Assembly: GCA_019187195.1 (NCBI GenBank)
Contig: JABAQT010000007.1
Location: 1 to 43,397 of the forward strand
From: Bryobacteraceae bacterium
Lineage (GTDB): Bacteria; Acidobacteriota; Terriglobia; Bryobacterales; Bryobacteraceae
Length of the DNA stretch: 43,397 nt
Reading direction: 5' to 3'
This document shows, one piece after another, positions 18,044 through 26,247 of the stretch; within the stretch, counting starts at the first letter, position 1; each line of letters starts with the position of its first letter. The notes below the pieces were generated by a model. That model saw only the letters and a list, made by a program, of their open reading frames with translations. It searched no databases and had not been told where the DNA came from. The translations under genes were made by a program, and so were the position numbers.

Positions 18044-19735
18044 ATGATGAGTCGATTATCGGCGAAAAGTTCGCTCCGTTGCGCAGTCCCTGTCATTGCG
18101 CTCTTCTTCTTCCTGGCTCCTGGCTTTGCCCAGGACGCTTACGATCCCGAGCCCGATCCACAGGCTCCTCCGGCTCAGCCCGCCGCCCAGCCCGCTGATA
18201 CCACGGGATCCGCCCCGCTATTATCCGCCAACCAATTGGATAACCTCGTGGCCCCTATCGCCCTCTATCCGGATCCGTTGCTAGGCCAGGTCCTCTCCGC
18301 CAGCACCTATCCGCTCGAGGTTGTCGAAGCCCAACAGTGGCTCCGGCAGAACAGCAACCTCAAGGGATCTAAGTTGATGAAAGAGGCAAAGAAGCAGAAC
18401 TGGGATCCGAGCGTTCAGGCTCTGGTGGCGTTTCCCGATGCGCTGGGGCTGTTGGCCAATGATATTCGCTGGACCACGGATCTCGGAAACGTCTTCCTTG
18501 CCCAGCAGGCCGATGTCATGAGCGCCATCCAGCGAATGCGCGCGCGCGCCCGCTCGAACGGCAGGCTCGCCACCACTCCGCAGCAGGTTGTAACCACGAC
18601 TACGCAGGATGGTCAGGATGTGATCGAAATTGAACCAGCCAACCCGCAGGTGATCTACGTTCCCATCTACAGCCCTTCCTATGTGTGGGGACCGCCCGTC
18701 TGGGGTTACTATCCCGACCTGTGGTATCCCTCCGGCTTCAGCTTCGGCTTCGGCTTCGGTCCCGCCTATTATATGGGCGCCTATTTCCCCGGCTGGGGAG
18801 GCTGGGGCGGATGGGGATGGGGCTGTGGATGGTTTGGACGTAGCCTTTACGTGAATGTCGGCTTCTTCAACCGTTATGGATTTCGGGGCGGCTACTATGG
18901 CGGCCGCGGCGGCTATTATGGCCGTGGAGGATACTACGAAGGCTACGGAGGAGGCAGGATCGGCGGACGGGTTGGATGGGTGCATAACCCCGGCCATCGC
19001 ATGGGAGTCCCCTACGCCAGCCAGGCCGTCGCGGGCCGGTTCGGCGGCAACCGCTTCGGCGCGGGCGGCATCGATCGCGGCCGCGGCGGACGCACCTACT
19101 CAAGCGGCGGCCGGTTCAACTCACCCAACTCCGGCTCATTCTCGAGGGGTGGCTTCCATGGCCCCGCGGACAACCGGGGATCCGGTTCCAGCCAGTGGCG
19201 CAGTTTCGGAGAGAACAGGGGGTCTTCCAACGGCCAATCGTATGCGCGCGGTTTTGCTCCATCGGGCGACCGTGGAAGTTCCCACCAGCGGATGACGCCT
19301 AATTCCCCATCCTCGAACGGGTGGCGCTCCTATGCCTCCCCATCTCAGGACGCCCGCGGATACGGCTCGACGCGGAACTTTGGAAATCAACCGTCCACCG
19401 GCCGGTCGTTTTCGCGTGGCTACATGGCGCCGTCCCGAAGCTATTCCGCTCCGTCGTTCTCCAGTCCTCGCAATTACAGCGGAGGATTCCGGTCCACCCC
19501 CGCTCCCTCCCGTAGCTACGCATCGCCGCGCTCGTTCTCCTCTCCTCGCGGTTTCAGCGGTGGATTTACCGCTCCGAACCGCGGTTTTTCGGCGCCGCGA
19601 TCATTTTCCGCTCCCCGCATGTCGGGCGGAGGCTTTTCAGGCGGCCGCGGGTTCTCGGGCGGTCGCGGCTTTTCCGGCGGACACGCCGGCGGCGGCTCCT
19701 TCGGCCGTGGCGGCGGCGGTGGACGTCACCGCTAG
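18044..19735 (+). CDS. DUF3300 domain-containing secreted protein with low-complexity C-terminus
   Basis: Protein of 563 residues with a signal peptide ending 'LAPGFAQ'. The DUF3300 domain spans about 60-230 ('NLVAPIALYPDPLLGQVLSASTYP', quoted here only in part: 'APIALYPDPLLGQVLSA'; 'FPDALGLLANDIRWTTDLG'; 'ANPQVIYVPIYSPSYVWG'). From about residue 235 the sequence becomes Gly/Tyr/Trp-rich, then a long Gly/Ser/Arg/Phe-rich tail with repeated short units such as SFSxPR and GGFSGGRGF, probably disordered and possibly nucleic-acid- or surface-binding. The ATG ATG start has GGAAGG upstream. A terminator-like hairpin follows at 19790. Molecular function of DUF3300 is unknown. Confidence 0.85.
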   Translation: MMSRLSAKSSLRCAVPVIALFFFLAPGFAQDAYDPEPDPQAPPAQPAAQPADTTGSAPLLSANQLDNLVAPIALYPDPLLGQVLSASTYPLEVVEAQQWLRQNSNLKGSKLMKEAKKQNWDPSVQALVAFPDALGLLANDIRWTTDLGNVFLAQQADVMSAIQRMRARARSNGRLATTPQQVVTTTTQDGQDVIEIEPANPQVIYVPIYSPSYVWGPPVWGYYPDLWYPSGFSFGFGFGPAYYMGAYFPGWGGWGGWGWGCGWFGRSLYVNVGFFNRYGFRGGYYGGRGGYYGRGGYYEGYGGGRIGGRVGWVHNPGHRMGVPYASQAVAGRFGGNRFGAGGIDRGRGGRTYSSGGRFNSPNSGSFSRGGFHGPADNRGSGSSQWRSFGENRGSSNGQSYARGFAPSGDRGSSHQRMTPNSPSSNGWRSYASPSQDARGYGSTRNFGNQPSTGRSFSRGYMAPSRSYSAPSFSSPRNYSGGFRSTPAPSRSYASPRSFSSPRGFSGGFTAPNRGFSAPRSFSAPRMSGGGFSGGRGFSGGRGFSGGHAGGGSFGRGGGGGRHR

Positions 19736-19789
19736 GACGCTTACCCGCGGGCGGTCTTTTCCCGTGATCAGTAACCGGGCGTTTCGACA

Positions 19790-19820
19790 CGCAAGGCAAC
19801 AAGGTTGCTGAAGCGTTTTT
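19790..19820 (+). terminator. Intrinsic terminator candidate after the DUF3300 gene
   Basis: Nested arms CGC/GCG and GCAAC/GTTGC (19790-19792, 19796-19800, 19804-19808, 19813-19815) fold into a short interrupted hairpin directly followed by TTTTT at 19816-19820. It lies about 55 bases after the stop. The rest of the 187-base gap to the next gene shows nothing else I can support. Confidence 0.5.
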
Positions 19821-19922
19821 CCTCACCGCGCGGACATCCGCCGCGGCAGCCCGCCGCTACCATCAGCAGCGTATCAGGCCGGCCGTGATCCGTTTCGTGC
19901 CGCGTTCCTCGCCAATATAGTT

Positions 19923-20747
19923 ATGAAGAGCGAGGCATTCAAACTGCTTGCCGTCCTGGCCCATCCGGACGACGAGTCGCTGGGGTTCGGCGGTACGCTG
20001 GCGAAATACGCCGCTGAAAACATCGAAACCTATCTCGTCACGGCCACGCGCGGTGAGCGCGGCCGCTTCGGCGCTGTAAGATCAACCAATATCGAGGAGA
20101 CAGGCCGCGTTCGGGAAGCGGAACTGCGTGCGGCCGCCGCGGTGCTCGGCGTGAAGGAAGTTTCCATACTCGGCTATCCCGATGGAGCCGTCGATCAGGT
20201 CGATCCCATGACGGCCATCCACGATATCCTCTCCCACATCCGCCGCATCCGGCCCGATGTCGTGTTGACCTTCGGCCCGGACGGAGCGTACGGCCATCCC
20301 GATCACATCGCCATCTCTCAATTCACCACCGCCGCCATCATGTGCGCCGCCGACGTGCGCTACCCCCTGAACCGCGATTCGGAAACCGCGGCCCTCGCGC
20401 CGCACCGCGTTGCCAAACTCCACTGCCTGGCATGGCGAAATGACAAATGGGAAGCCTACCAGGCGGCTTTCCGCAAGCTCACCTCCATTGTCGATGGCGT
20501 TTCGCGGCAGGCCGCTCCGTGGCCCGATTGGGCCGTAACCACCGAGATCGACACCGCCTCTTACTGGCCCATCGTGTGGAAAGCGGTCTGCTGCCACCAG
20601 ACGCAGATGTCCATCTATGAACGTCTCGAGTCCCTGGGCGAGGAACAGCAAAAGCTGCTTTGGGGCTCCCAGCAATTCTACCGTCTCTACAGCACCGTCA
20701 ACGGCGGACGCAAATTGGAGACGGACCTGTTTGAAGGGCTAAGGTAG
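19923..20747 (+). CDS. PIG-L/LmbE-family N-deacetylase
   Basis: Zinc-dependent deacetylase of 274 residues that should remove an acetyl group from an N-acetylated substrate, often an N-acetylglucosamine conjugate. The metal-binding motifs are both present: AHPDDE (H14, D16, D17) and HPDH (H125, D127, H128). This matches the MshB/BshB/PIG-L superfamily in motif order and length, but the substrate is not determined by sequence alone. The ATG at 19923 has no clear ribosome-binding site; TATAGT lies one base upstream. The next gene starts only six bases after the stop, so the deacetylase, decarboxylase and acetyltransferase genes probably form one operon. Confidence 0.85.
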   Translation: MKSEAFKLLAVLAHPDDESLGFGGTLAKYAAENIETYLVTATRGERGRFGAVRSTNIEETGRVREAELRAAAAVLGVKEVSILGYPDGAVDQVDPMTAIHDILSHIRRIRPDVVLTFGPDGAYGHPDHIAISQFTTAAIMCAADVRYPLNRDSETAALAPHRVAKLHCLAWRNDKWEAYQAAFRKLTSIVDGVSRQAAPWPDWAVTTEIDTASYWPIVWKAVCCHQTQMSIYERLESLGEEQQKLLWGSQQFYRLYSTVNGGRKLETDLFEGLR

Positions 20748-20753
20748 GCCGGC

Positions 20754-22289
20754 ATGCCCTCTTCCCCCCGGATCGAACAACTGAGGAACCGCACCGCGCC
20801 TCTCGAAATGACGCCGGACCAGTTCCGCGCCCTCGGCCACCGCCTCATCGACAGGATCGCGTCCTTTCTCGCCTCCATCCCCACGCGCCCGGTGACGCCT
20901 TCCGAATCTCCGGAGGAAGTTCGAGCGGCCCTCGAAGCGGCGCGCCCGCTGCCTGAATCCGGCCAGGACGCCGCCCCGCTGCTCGATCGCGCTTCGGATC
21001 TCATCTTCGAGCACTCCCTCCTCAACGGCCATCCACGCTTCTATGGCTATGTCACCTCGAGCGCCGCTCCCATCGGCATGCTCGCCGATCTGCTCGCCGC
21101 CTCCGTCAACGCGAATGTAGGAGCCTGGAAACTGGCGCCGATGGCCACGGAGATCGAAGCGCAGGTGGTTCGCTGGCTCGCGCGGTTTGTCGGCTATCCG
21201 CCTGATTGCGGAGGTCTCCTCGTCAGCGGAGGTAACATGGCCAACTTCACCTGCTTCCTGGCCGCGCGCGCCGCGCGCGCCGGCTGGGATGTTCGCAAAC
21301 GCGGAGTTCCGGGCGGCCCTCCACTGCGCGCCTATGCGTCCACCGAAACGCACACCTGGATTCAAAAAGCCGCCGATCTTGCGGGTCTCGGCACCGATGC
21401 GATTCGCTGGATTCCCACCGGCCCGGACCAGCGCATCGATCTCAGGGCGCTCGAAGCCGCCTGCCGTGAGGATGTCGAAAAGGGTTACCGGCCATTCTTC
21501 GTTGCCGGTTCCGCGGGCACGGTCAGCACCGGAGCGGTCGACCCCCTCCCGGAACTGGCGGCCTTCTCGAAAGAGCGCAATCTCTGGTTCCACGTCGATG
21601 GGGCCTATGGAGCGTTTGCCTCGGCCGTTCCGGACGCGCCCGCTGATCTGGCGGGATTGCGCCTCGCCGATTCGGTGGCCGTCGACCCTCACAAGTGGCT
21701 GTACGCGCCGCTCGAGGCCGGATGCGCTCTCGTTCGCAACCCGGACGCCTTGCGCAACGCCTTCTCCTACCACCCGCCTTACTACAGCTTCGGGCAGGAG
21801 GCCACCAACTACTTCGACATCGGACCTCAAAACTCGCGCGGTTTTCGCGCCCTCAAGGTCTGGCTTGCTCTCCAGCAGGCCGGAGCCGAAGGATATCGCG
21901 AGATGATCCAGGATGACATCGCCCTCGCCCGCCACCTCTACGATCTGGCGCTCGCCCATCCGGATCTCGAGGCGCTCACCCATCATCTCAGCATCACCAC
22001 CGTGCGCTACGTCCCGCCGGACCTTCGCGCGAGCCTCGGCTCCACGGAGACCGGGGAGTATCTCGATCAGTTGAACCAGCGCCTGATGGAGGCGATTGAG
22101 GAGAGCGGTGAAGCGTTTGTCTCGAATGCCGTCATCAATGGCAGATTCGCGCTGCGTTTCTGCATCGTCAACTTCCGCGCTTCAACCGCGGACATCGAAG
22201 CCCTGCCGCGCCTCATCGCGCGGCTCGGCAGGCGGGTCCACGCGGAGTTGGGCGGCCGCCGCCTGGCGCGGGATTCCGTCACCGTCTGA
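20754..22289 (+). CDS. Group II PLP-dependent decarboxylase (aromatic-L-amino-acid decarboxylase-like)
   Basis: Decarboxylase of 511 residues that should turn an amino acid, probably aromatic, into the matching amine. Family landmarks are 'HPRFYGYVTSSAAP' (substrate entry), 'ASTETHTWIQKAADLAGLG' with H200 stacking on the cofactor, D282 in 'HVDGAYG', and the Schiff-base lysine K314 in 'SVAVDPHKWLYAPLE'. Length is normal for the family. Glutamate, tyrosine or tryptophan as substrate cannot be distinguished by eye. It starts six bases after the deacetylase gene and is followed 27 bases later by an acetyltransferase-like gene. Confidence 0.88.
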   Translation: MPSSPRIEQLRNRTAPLEMTPDQFRALGHRLIDRIASFLASIPTRPVTPSESPEEVRAALEAARPLPESGQDAAPLLDRASDLIFEHSLLNGHPRFYGYVTSSAAPIGMLADLLAASVNANVGAWKLAPMATEIEAQVVRWLARFVGYPPDCGGLLVSGGNMANFTCFLAARAARAGWDVRKRGVPGGPPLRAYASTETHTWIQKAADLAGLGTDAIRWIPTGPDQRIDLRALEAACREDVEKGYRPFFVAGSAGTVSTGAVDPLPELAAFSKERNLWFHVDGAYGAFASAVPDAPADLAGLRLADSVAVDPHKWLYAPLEAGCALVRNPDALRNAFSYHPPYYSFGQEATNYFDIGPQNSRGFRALKVWLALQQAGAEGYREMIQDDIALARHLYDLALAHPDLEALTHHLSITTVRYVPPDLRASLGSTETGEYLDQLNQRLMEAIEESGEAFVSNAVINGRFALRFCIVNFRASTADIEALPRLIARLGRRVHAELGGRRLARDSVTV

Positions 22290-22316
22290 GAGAGGAGTGG
22301 ATAAGGAGAACCACAT

Positions 22317-23264
22317 ATGCCAGAAGAAAATCGCCTGACTTCCCCGTCACCCGGAATCACCGCCGCGCTGCGCAGCCGCGTGCTGCGCGGGCTGGGCATC
22401 GACGGCACACCGCCCGCTAACCTCGACGGCCTTCGCCGGGTGTACAACGCCTGGAGCCGCCACGTCCCCTTCGATAACGTGCGCAAGCTGCTCGCCCTGC
22501 GCACCGGCTCCCCGCTCCCCGGGCGGGATGCGGCCGATTTCTTTGAACCATGGCTCGGGTCGGGCGCGGGCGGAACCTGCTGGTCCGGCTCCAACGCGCT
22601 CCACCAGCTGCTATGCTCGCTGGGCTTCAACGCCCGCCTCGCGGCCGGTTCCATGCACGATTTGGAAATTCGAAACCATGGAACGGTCATTGTCACTCTG
22701 GACTCTGCCGAGTACCTCACCGATAGCTCGCTTCTGACCTATGAGCCCCTCCCCCTGGCTGCCAGGCTCCACACTTATCGCGATGGCCTCAACAGCGTCG
22801 AAGTCGAACCCGGTTCCGGCAGCCATGTCGTTTGGACGCGCGGCCCCCATCAGTCTTACCCCATCCCGTGCCGCGTCTTCCACGAGCCCATCACTCGCGA
22901 GACCGCCCTCTCGAATTACGAGAACTCCCGCCGCCGGAGCCCCTTCAACCATAGTCTGTACGCTCTTCGCAGCCTCCCGGGCCGGATGATTCTCTTGCGC
23001 GGAAGCACGCGTTTTGAAAGAACACATGCCGGCGTCTCCACTCGAACCCTGAACCCCTGGGAACTTCGTGAAGCCCTGCATGCCGACATTGGTATTTCGT
23101 GGCCCCTGATCGATGCGTGGACCGAGTGCGGAGCGCTGGCCGCCTCTCTCGATCCCCCCGATGGTCCCGAGCCGCCGCACACTCACCCGCCCGAGGCTCG
23201 CAATGTGCCGCCTTCTCTACGACCTGGGTTCTCGCTAACGTCATCCGGCTCTTTGCCGCGGTGA
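22317..23264 (+). CDS. Arylamine N-acetyltransferase-like protein
   Basis: Protein of 315 residues with the NAT fold signature: 'HVPFDNVRKL' near residue 50 and a full Cys-His-Asp triad, C88 in 'GGTCWSGSNAL', H121 in 'RNHGTVIV' and D136 in 'YLTDSS'. The 15-residue His-Asp spacing equals that of characterised NATs. It should move an acyl group, classically acetyl from CoA, onto an arylamine or similar nucleophile. A good ribosome-binding site (AAGGAGA) precedes the ATG. The last few codons and the TGA fall in the first, degenerate copy of the repeat array, so the Pro/Ser-rich C-terminal tail may be a recent replacement. Third gene of the deacetylase-decarboxylase cassette. Confidence 0.8.
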   Translation: MPEENRLTSPSPGITAALRSRVLRGLGIDGTPPANLDGLRRVYNAWSRHVPFDNVRKLLALRTGSPLPGRDAADFFEPWLGSGAGGTCWSGSNALHQLLCSLGFNARLAAGSMHDLEIRNHGTVIVTLDSAEYLTDSSLLTYEPLPLAARLHTYRDGLNSVEVEPGSGSHVVWTRGPHQSYPIPCRVFHEPITRETALSNYENSRRRSPFNHSLYALRSLPGRMILLRGSTRFERTHAGVSTRTLNPWELREALHADIGISWPLIDAWTECGALAASLDPPDGPEPPHTHPPEARNVPPSLRPGFSLTSSGSLPR

Positions 23265-24205
23265 CCGTCGGGGATGGCGGTGAAGTACGTGCGCCGCGGG
23301 ATCCGGCCGGAACCCCAGCGTTCCGCCTGCCGCCTCTCGCGAAAGCACGGACGCCATCCGCCTCCTCACCGACCGTGACCGTCAGGGATGGCGGTGAAGC
23401 ACGCGCGCCGCGATGTCCGGCCGGAACTCCAGCGTCCGGCTGCCGCCCCGCGGAAGCACGGACGCCATCCGCCTCGTCACGGAGCGTGGCCGTCAGGGAT
23501 GGCGGTGAAGTACGCGTGGGGACATCGGGCCGAAACTCCAGCGTTCGCCAGTCGCCTCGCGAGAGCACGGACACCATCCGCCTCCTCACGGCGATAACCG
23601 TCAGGGATGGCGGTGCAGTTCGCATGCCGCGAGATCCGGCGGGAACTCCAGCCTCCCGCTGCCGCCCCGCGGAAGCACGGACGCCATCCGCCTCCTCACG
23701 GCGATAACCGTCAGGGATGGCGGTGCAGTTCGCATGCCGCGAGATCCGGCCGGAACTCCAGCGTCCGCCTGCCGCCCCGCGGAAGCACTGACGCCATCCG
23801 CCTCCTCACGGCGATAACCGTCAGGGATGGCGGTGCAGTTCGTATGCCGCGAGATCCGGCGGGAACTCCAGCCTCCCGCTGCCGCCCCGCGGAAGCACGG
23901 ACGCCATCCGCCTCCTCACGAACCGTGACCGTCAGGGATGGCGGTGAAGCACGCGCGTCGCAATGTCCGGCCGGAACTCCAGCGTTCGCCTGTGGCCTCT
24001 CGCGAAAGCACGGACGCCATCCGCCTCCTCACGGCGATAACCGTCAGGGATGGCGGTGCAGTTCGCATGCCGCGATATCCGGCCGGAACTCCAGCGTCCG
24101 GCTGCCGCCCCGCGCGGAAACCCCGACGCCATCCGCCTCCTCACGGACCGTTGCCGTCAGGGATGGCGGTGAAGCACGCGCGTCGCAATGTCCGGCCAGA
24201 ACTCC
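23238..24205. repeat. Array of nine ~110-bp structured tandem repeats
   Basis: The core GGGATGGCGG recurs at 23271, 23385, 23496, 23604, 23714, 23824, 23935, 24047 and 24160, giving periods of 114, 111, 108, 110, 110, 111, 112 and 113 bases. Each junction carries the inverted pair CGCCATCC ... GGATGGCG with an inner imperfect pair (CTCACGG/CCGTCAG), so each could form a long interrupted hairpin. Two sub-types alternate: one with GGTGAAGCACGCGCG after the core, the other with GGTGCAGTTCGCATGCC. Copies 4, 5 and 6 are almost identical. The array fills the gap between two convergent genes and holds no credible gene. It is not CRISPR, because the segments between cores are repeated too. Confidence 0.92.
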
Positions 24206-24927
24206 CGAAAGACGTTGGTGAGCGCGTCGCGGCCGAGCGCATATCCGTACTTCATGGCGATAGCGCCCAGCGTCCGGCTGTTGCTCGGGTAGTAAGACAT
24301 CGAGATGCCCTGTGCAATCCCGCGCCCCAGTATCTCGGAAGCATTAAAAGTATTGTGACCCTGGTAGTTCGGCGTGATCAGGATCCGCGAAGCCGCATAC
24401 ACGGCACGCTTCCAGAACGAGCCTTGCCCCATGGCGTAGTAGCGCTCATCCTGGCGGAATACGGTCGGCAGCGCGAAAATCACCAGGTAATTCCCGCTCG
24501 TCTTATCCGCGAAGCCCCGCCAATAATACCTGCCGTATCCCTTCATGCCCACGCCCAGTTGGGGATGCCCGCCAGTGCCGAACGACATCGCCGAAGTGAT
24601 GCCCACGAAAACAAACGACGAGTAATCGAAGCTGTTCTGAGTGGCGATCTTGAAAGCCTGCCTCGGTGTGGGCGGCGGCGGGATTGCGCCCGCGCTCACC
24701 GCCCTGTAATTGGGCATGAGCCCGAGGATGCGCTTCGGCTGTGTCTTCGAGGCCGGTATAGCCGGGCGGATGGCGGCCTCGCCGTCCGTGGGCTGGCTGG
24801 CCGGGCTCGCGGTCTCTCCGCTCTGGGTGGAGTCTTCGGTTGGCGCGGGTTCCGCCGGCGGGTCTGAATCCTGGGCGAAAGCGCACGCGGCTAGAAAAAG
24901 AACAAGGAACCGGAAACGAGACTTCAA
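24157..24927 (-). CDS. Putative exported/outer-membrane-associated protein, acidobacterial type
   Basis: Protein of 256 residues with a signal peptide ('MKSRFRFLVLFLAACAFAQ'), a Pro/Glu/Ser/Thr-rich linker (about 20-65), and a conserved-looking domain with amphipathic and aromatic stretches ('GRYYWRGFADKTSGNY', 'FRQDERYYAMGQGSFWKRAVYAASR', of which the core is 'RYYAMGQGSFWKRAVYAASR', and 'SYYPSNSRTLGAIAMKYGYALG'). It resembles proteins I have seen in acidobacterial genomes but I cannot name a characterised family. The final residues 'WPDIATRVLHRHP' and the stop are encoded by the last unit of the repeat array; the same peptide can be read from other units. The native C-terminus may therefore have been altered. 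Confidence 0.7.
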   Translation of the reverse strand: MKSRFRFLVLFLAACAFAQDSDPPAEPAPTEDSTQSGETASPASQPTDGEAAIRPAIPASKTQPKRILGLMPNYRAVSAGAIPPPPTPRQAFKIATQNSFDYSSFVFVGITSAMSFGTGGHPQLGVGMKGYGRYYWRGFADKTSGNYLVIFALPTVFRQDERYYAMGQGSFWKRAVYAASRILITPNYQGHNTFNASEILGRGIAQGISMSYYPSNSRTLGAIAMKYGYALGRDALTNVFREFWPDIATRVLHRHP

Positions 24928-25167
24928 GATGCTTTCATTCTACCTTGGGATGCCGGTCACACACCGCTCTGGATCCGCATCTCCTACACAACACGGCAGA
25001 TGTCCGCCTAATCGAGGACCCTCCCCGCCTCCTCCCTGCTACCCTGCCCTTAGCATGGACGGGTATGCCTCCGCCGCTGGCCGGACACAACGGAACAAAT
25101 CGGAACACTTTTTTCACTGTTTCCACCCCGCGCCTGTCCGCCCTGCCACAATAGAAGTTCATACCTC

Positions 25168-26238
25168 ATGAGAACCGCAATCATCGGCCTGCCCATGACG
25201 GGCAAGACATCCCTGTTCACCATCCTCACCGGCGTCCACCAGTCCACGCGCGTCGGCTCGATGGAAACGCAGATCGGCATCGCCAGGGTGCCTGATCCCC
25301 GCCTCGATGCCCTCGCCGCCATCTTCGACCCGCCCAAGGTCACCCAGGCCGTCGTCGAATATGTCGACTTCCCGGCCATCAGCAAGGAAGCTCTTCGCGA
25401 TCCCCAATACCTCGCCAGCCTGCGTGTCGTCGACGCGCTTGCCCTCGTTCTCCGCGTCTTCGAGGACCCCACCGTGCCTCATGAAAAAGGCTCCATTGAC
25501 CCGCTGCGCGACCGCGACGACGTCGGCATCGAACTCATTCTCAGCGATCTCGTGGTCGTCGAAAAACGCCTCGAACGCCTGGAAAAGGACCGCAGGAAGA
25601 TCAAGTCTCCCGAGATCGAACATGAGTATGAAATACTCATTCGCTGCAAGGAGGTGCTCGAGTCGGAAAAGCCCCTTCGCGAGATGCCGCTTACCGAGGA
25701 TGAGGAAAAGCGTATCCGCGGCTTCCAGTTCCTCTCGCAAAAGCCCATTCTCTATGTGATCAACGCCGGGGAAGAGAGCGCCCCCAATCTGGCCGAAGTC
25801 GAAGCGGCATATGCCGAAAAACTCGGCTCGCGGCCGCATACCGCCGTTACCGCCGTGTGCGGCAAGATCGAGGCGGAACTGGCTGAACTCGCCCCCGGGG
25901 AAGCCGCCGAACTCATGTCGAGTTACGGTCTCTCAAGCCCTGGCCTCAATCGCGTCATCACCGCCACTTACGGCCTCCTCGGCCTCATGAGCTTCCTTAC
26001 CGCCGGCGAAACCGAAGTCCGCGCCTGGACCATCCCCATCCACTCCACGGCCGTCAAAGCCGCGGGAGCCATTCATTCCGATTTCGAGAAGAAGTTCATC
26101 CGCGCCGAAGTGGTCAACTGGAAAAATCTCGTGGACCTCAAAGGCTATCCGGGCGTTCGGGAGAAAGGACTGCTGAGGCTCGAAGGAAAAGAGTATATTG
26201 TCAAGGATGGCGACGTGCTTGTCATTCGCCACGGCTGA
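25168..26238 (+). CDS. YchF/Obg-related ATPase, divergent in switch II
   Basis: P-loop NTPase of 356 residues. The P-loop is 'GLPMTGKTS' (residues 7-15), an NxxE-type specificity motif occurs in 'YVINAGEES' (about 198-206), and the C-terminal TGS-type domain is well preserved ('TAGETEVRAWTIPIHSTA' and 'EGKEYIVKDGDVLVIRHG'). In YchF the NxxE motif goes with ATP rather than GTP. The switch II region, normally DxAGL with a Gly-rich loop, reads 'YVDFPAISKEALRD' here, lacking the glycine and about ten residues. It may be a paralogue with altered hydrolysis. The secreted hydrolase gene begins 9 bases after its stop. The 240 bases upstream show no further gene. Confidence 0.82.
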   Translation: MRTAIIGLPMTGKTSLFTILTGVHQSTRVGSMETQIGIARVPDPRLDALAAIFDPPKVTQAVVEYVDFPAISKEALRDPQYLASLRVVDALALVLRVFEDPTVPHEKGSIDPLRDRDDVGIELILSDLVVVEKRLERLEKDRRKIKSPEIEHEYEILIRCKEVLESEKPLREMPLTEDEEKRIRGFQFLSQKPILYVINAGEESAPNLAEVEAAYAEKLGSRPHTAVTAVCGKIEAELAELAPGEAAELMSSYGLSSPGLNRVITATYGLLGLMSFLTAGETEVRAWTIPIHSTAVKAAGAIHSDFEKKFIRAEVVNWKNLVDLKGYPGVREKGLLRLEGKEYIVKDGDVLVIRHG

Positions 26239-26247
26239 CCCATCCAC

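Noticed and set aside
23238..24205. CRISPR array
   Set aside because: The segments between the conserved cores are themselves repeated and differ only slightly, the unit is ~110 bases, and no cas genes are nearby.
22945..24221. Several long open frames on both strands through the repeat array
   Set aside because: They are made of the repeated unit read in different frames, have no ribosome-binding sites and show Arg/Pro/Ala-rich shadow composition.
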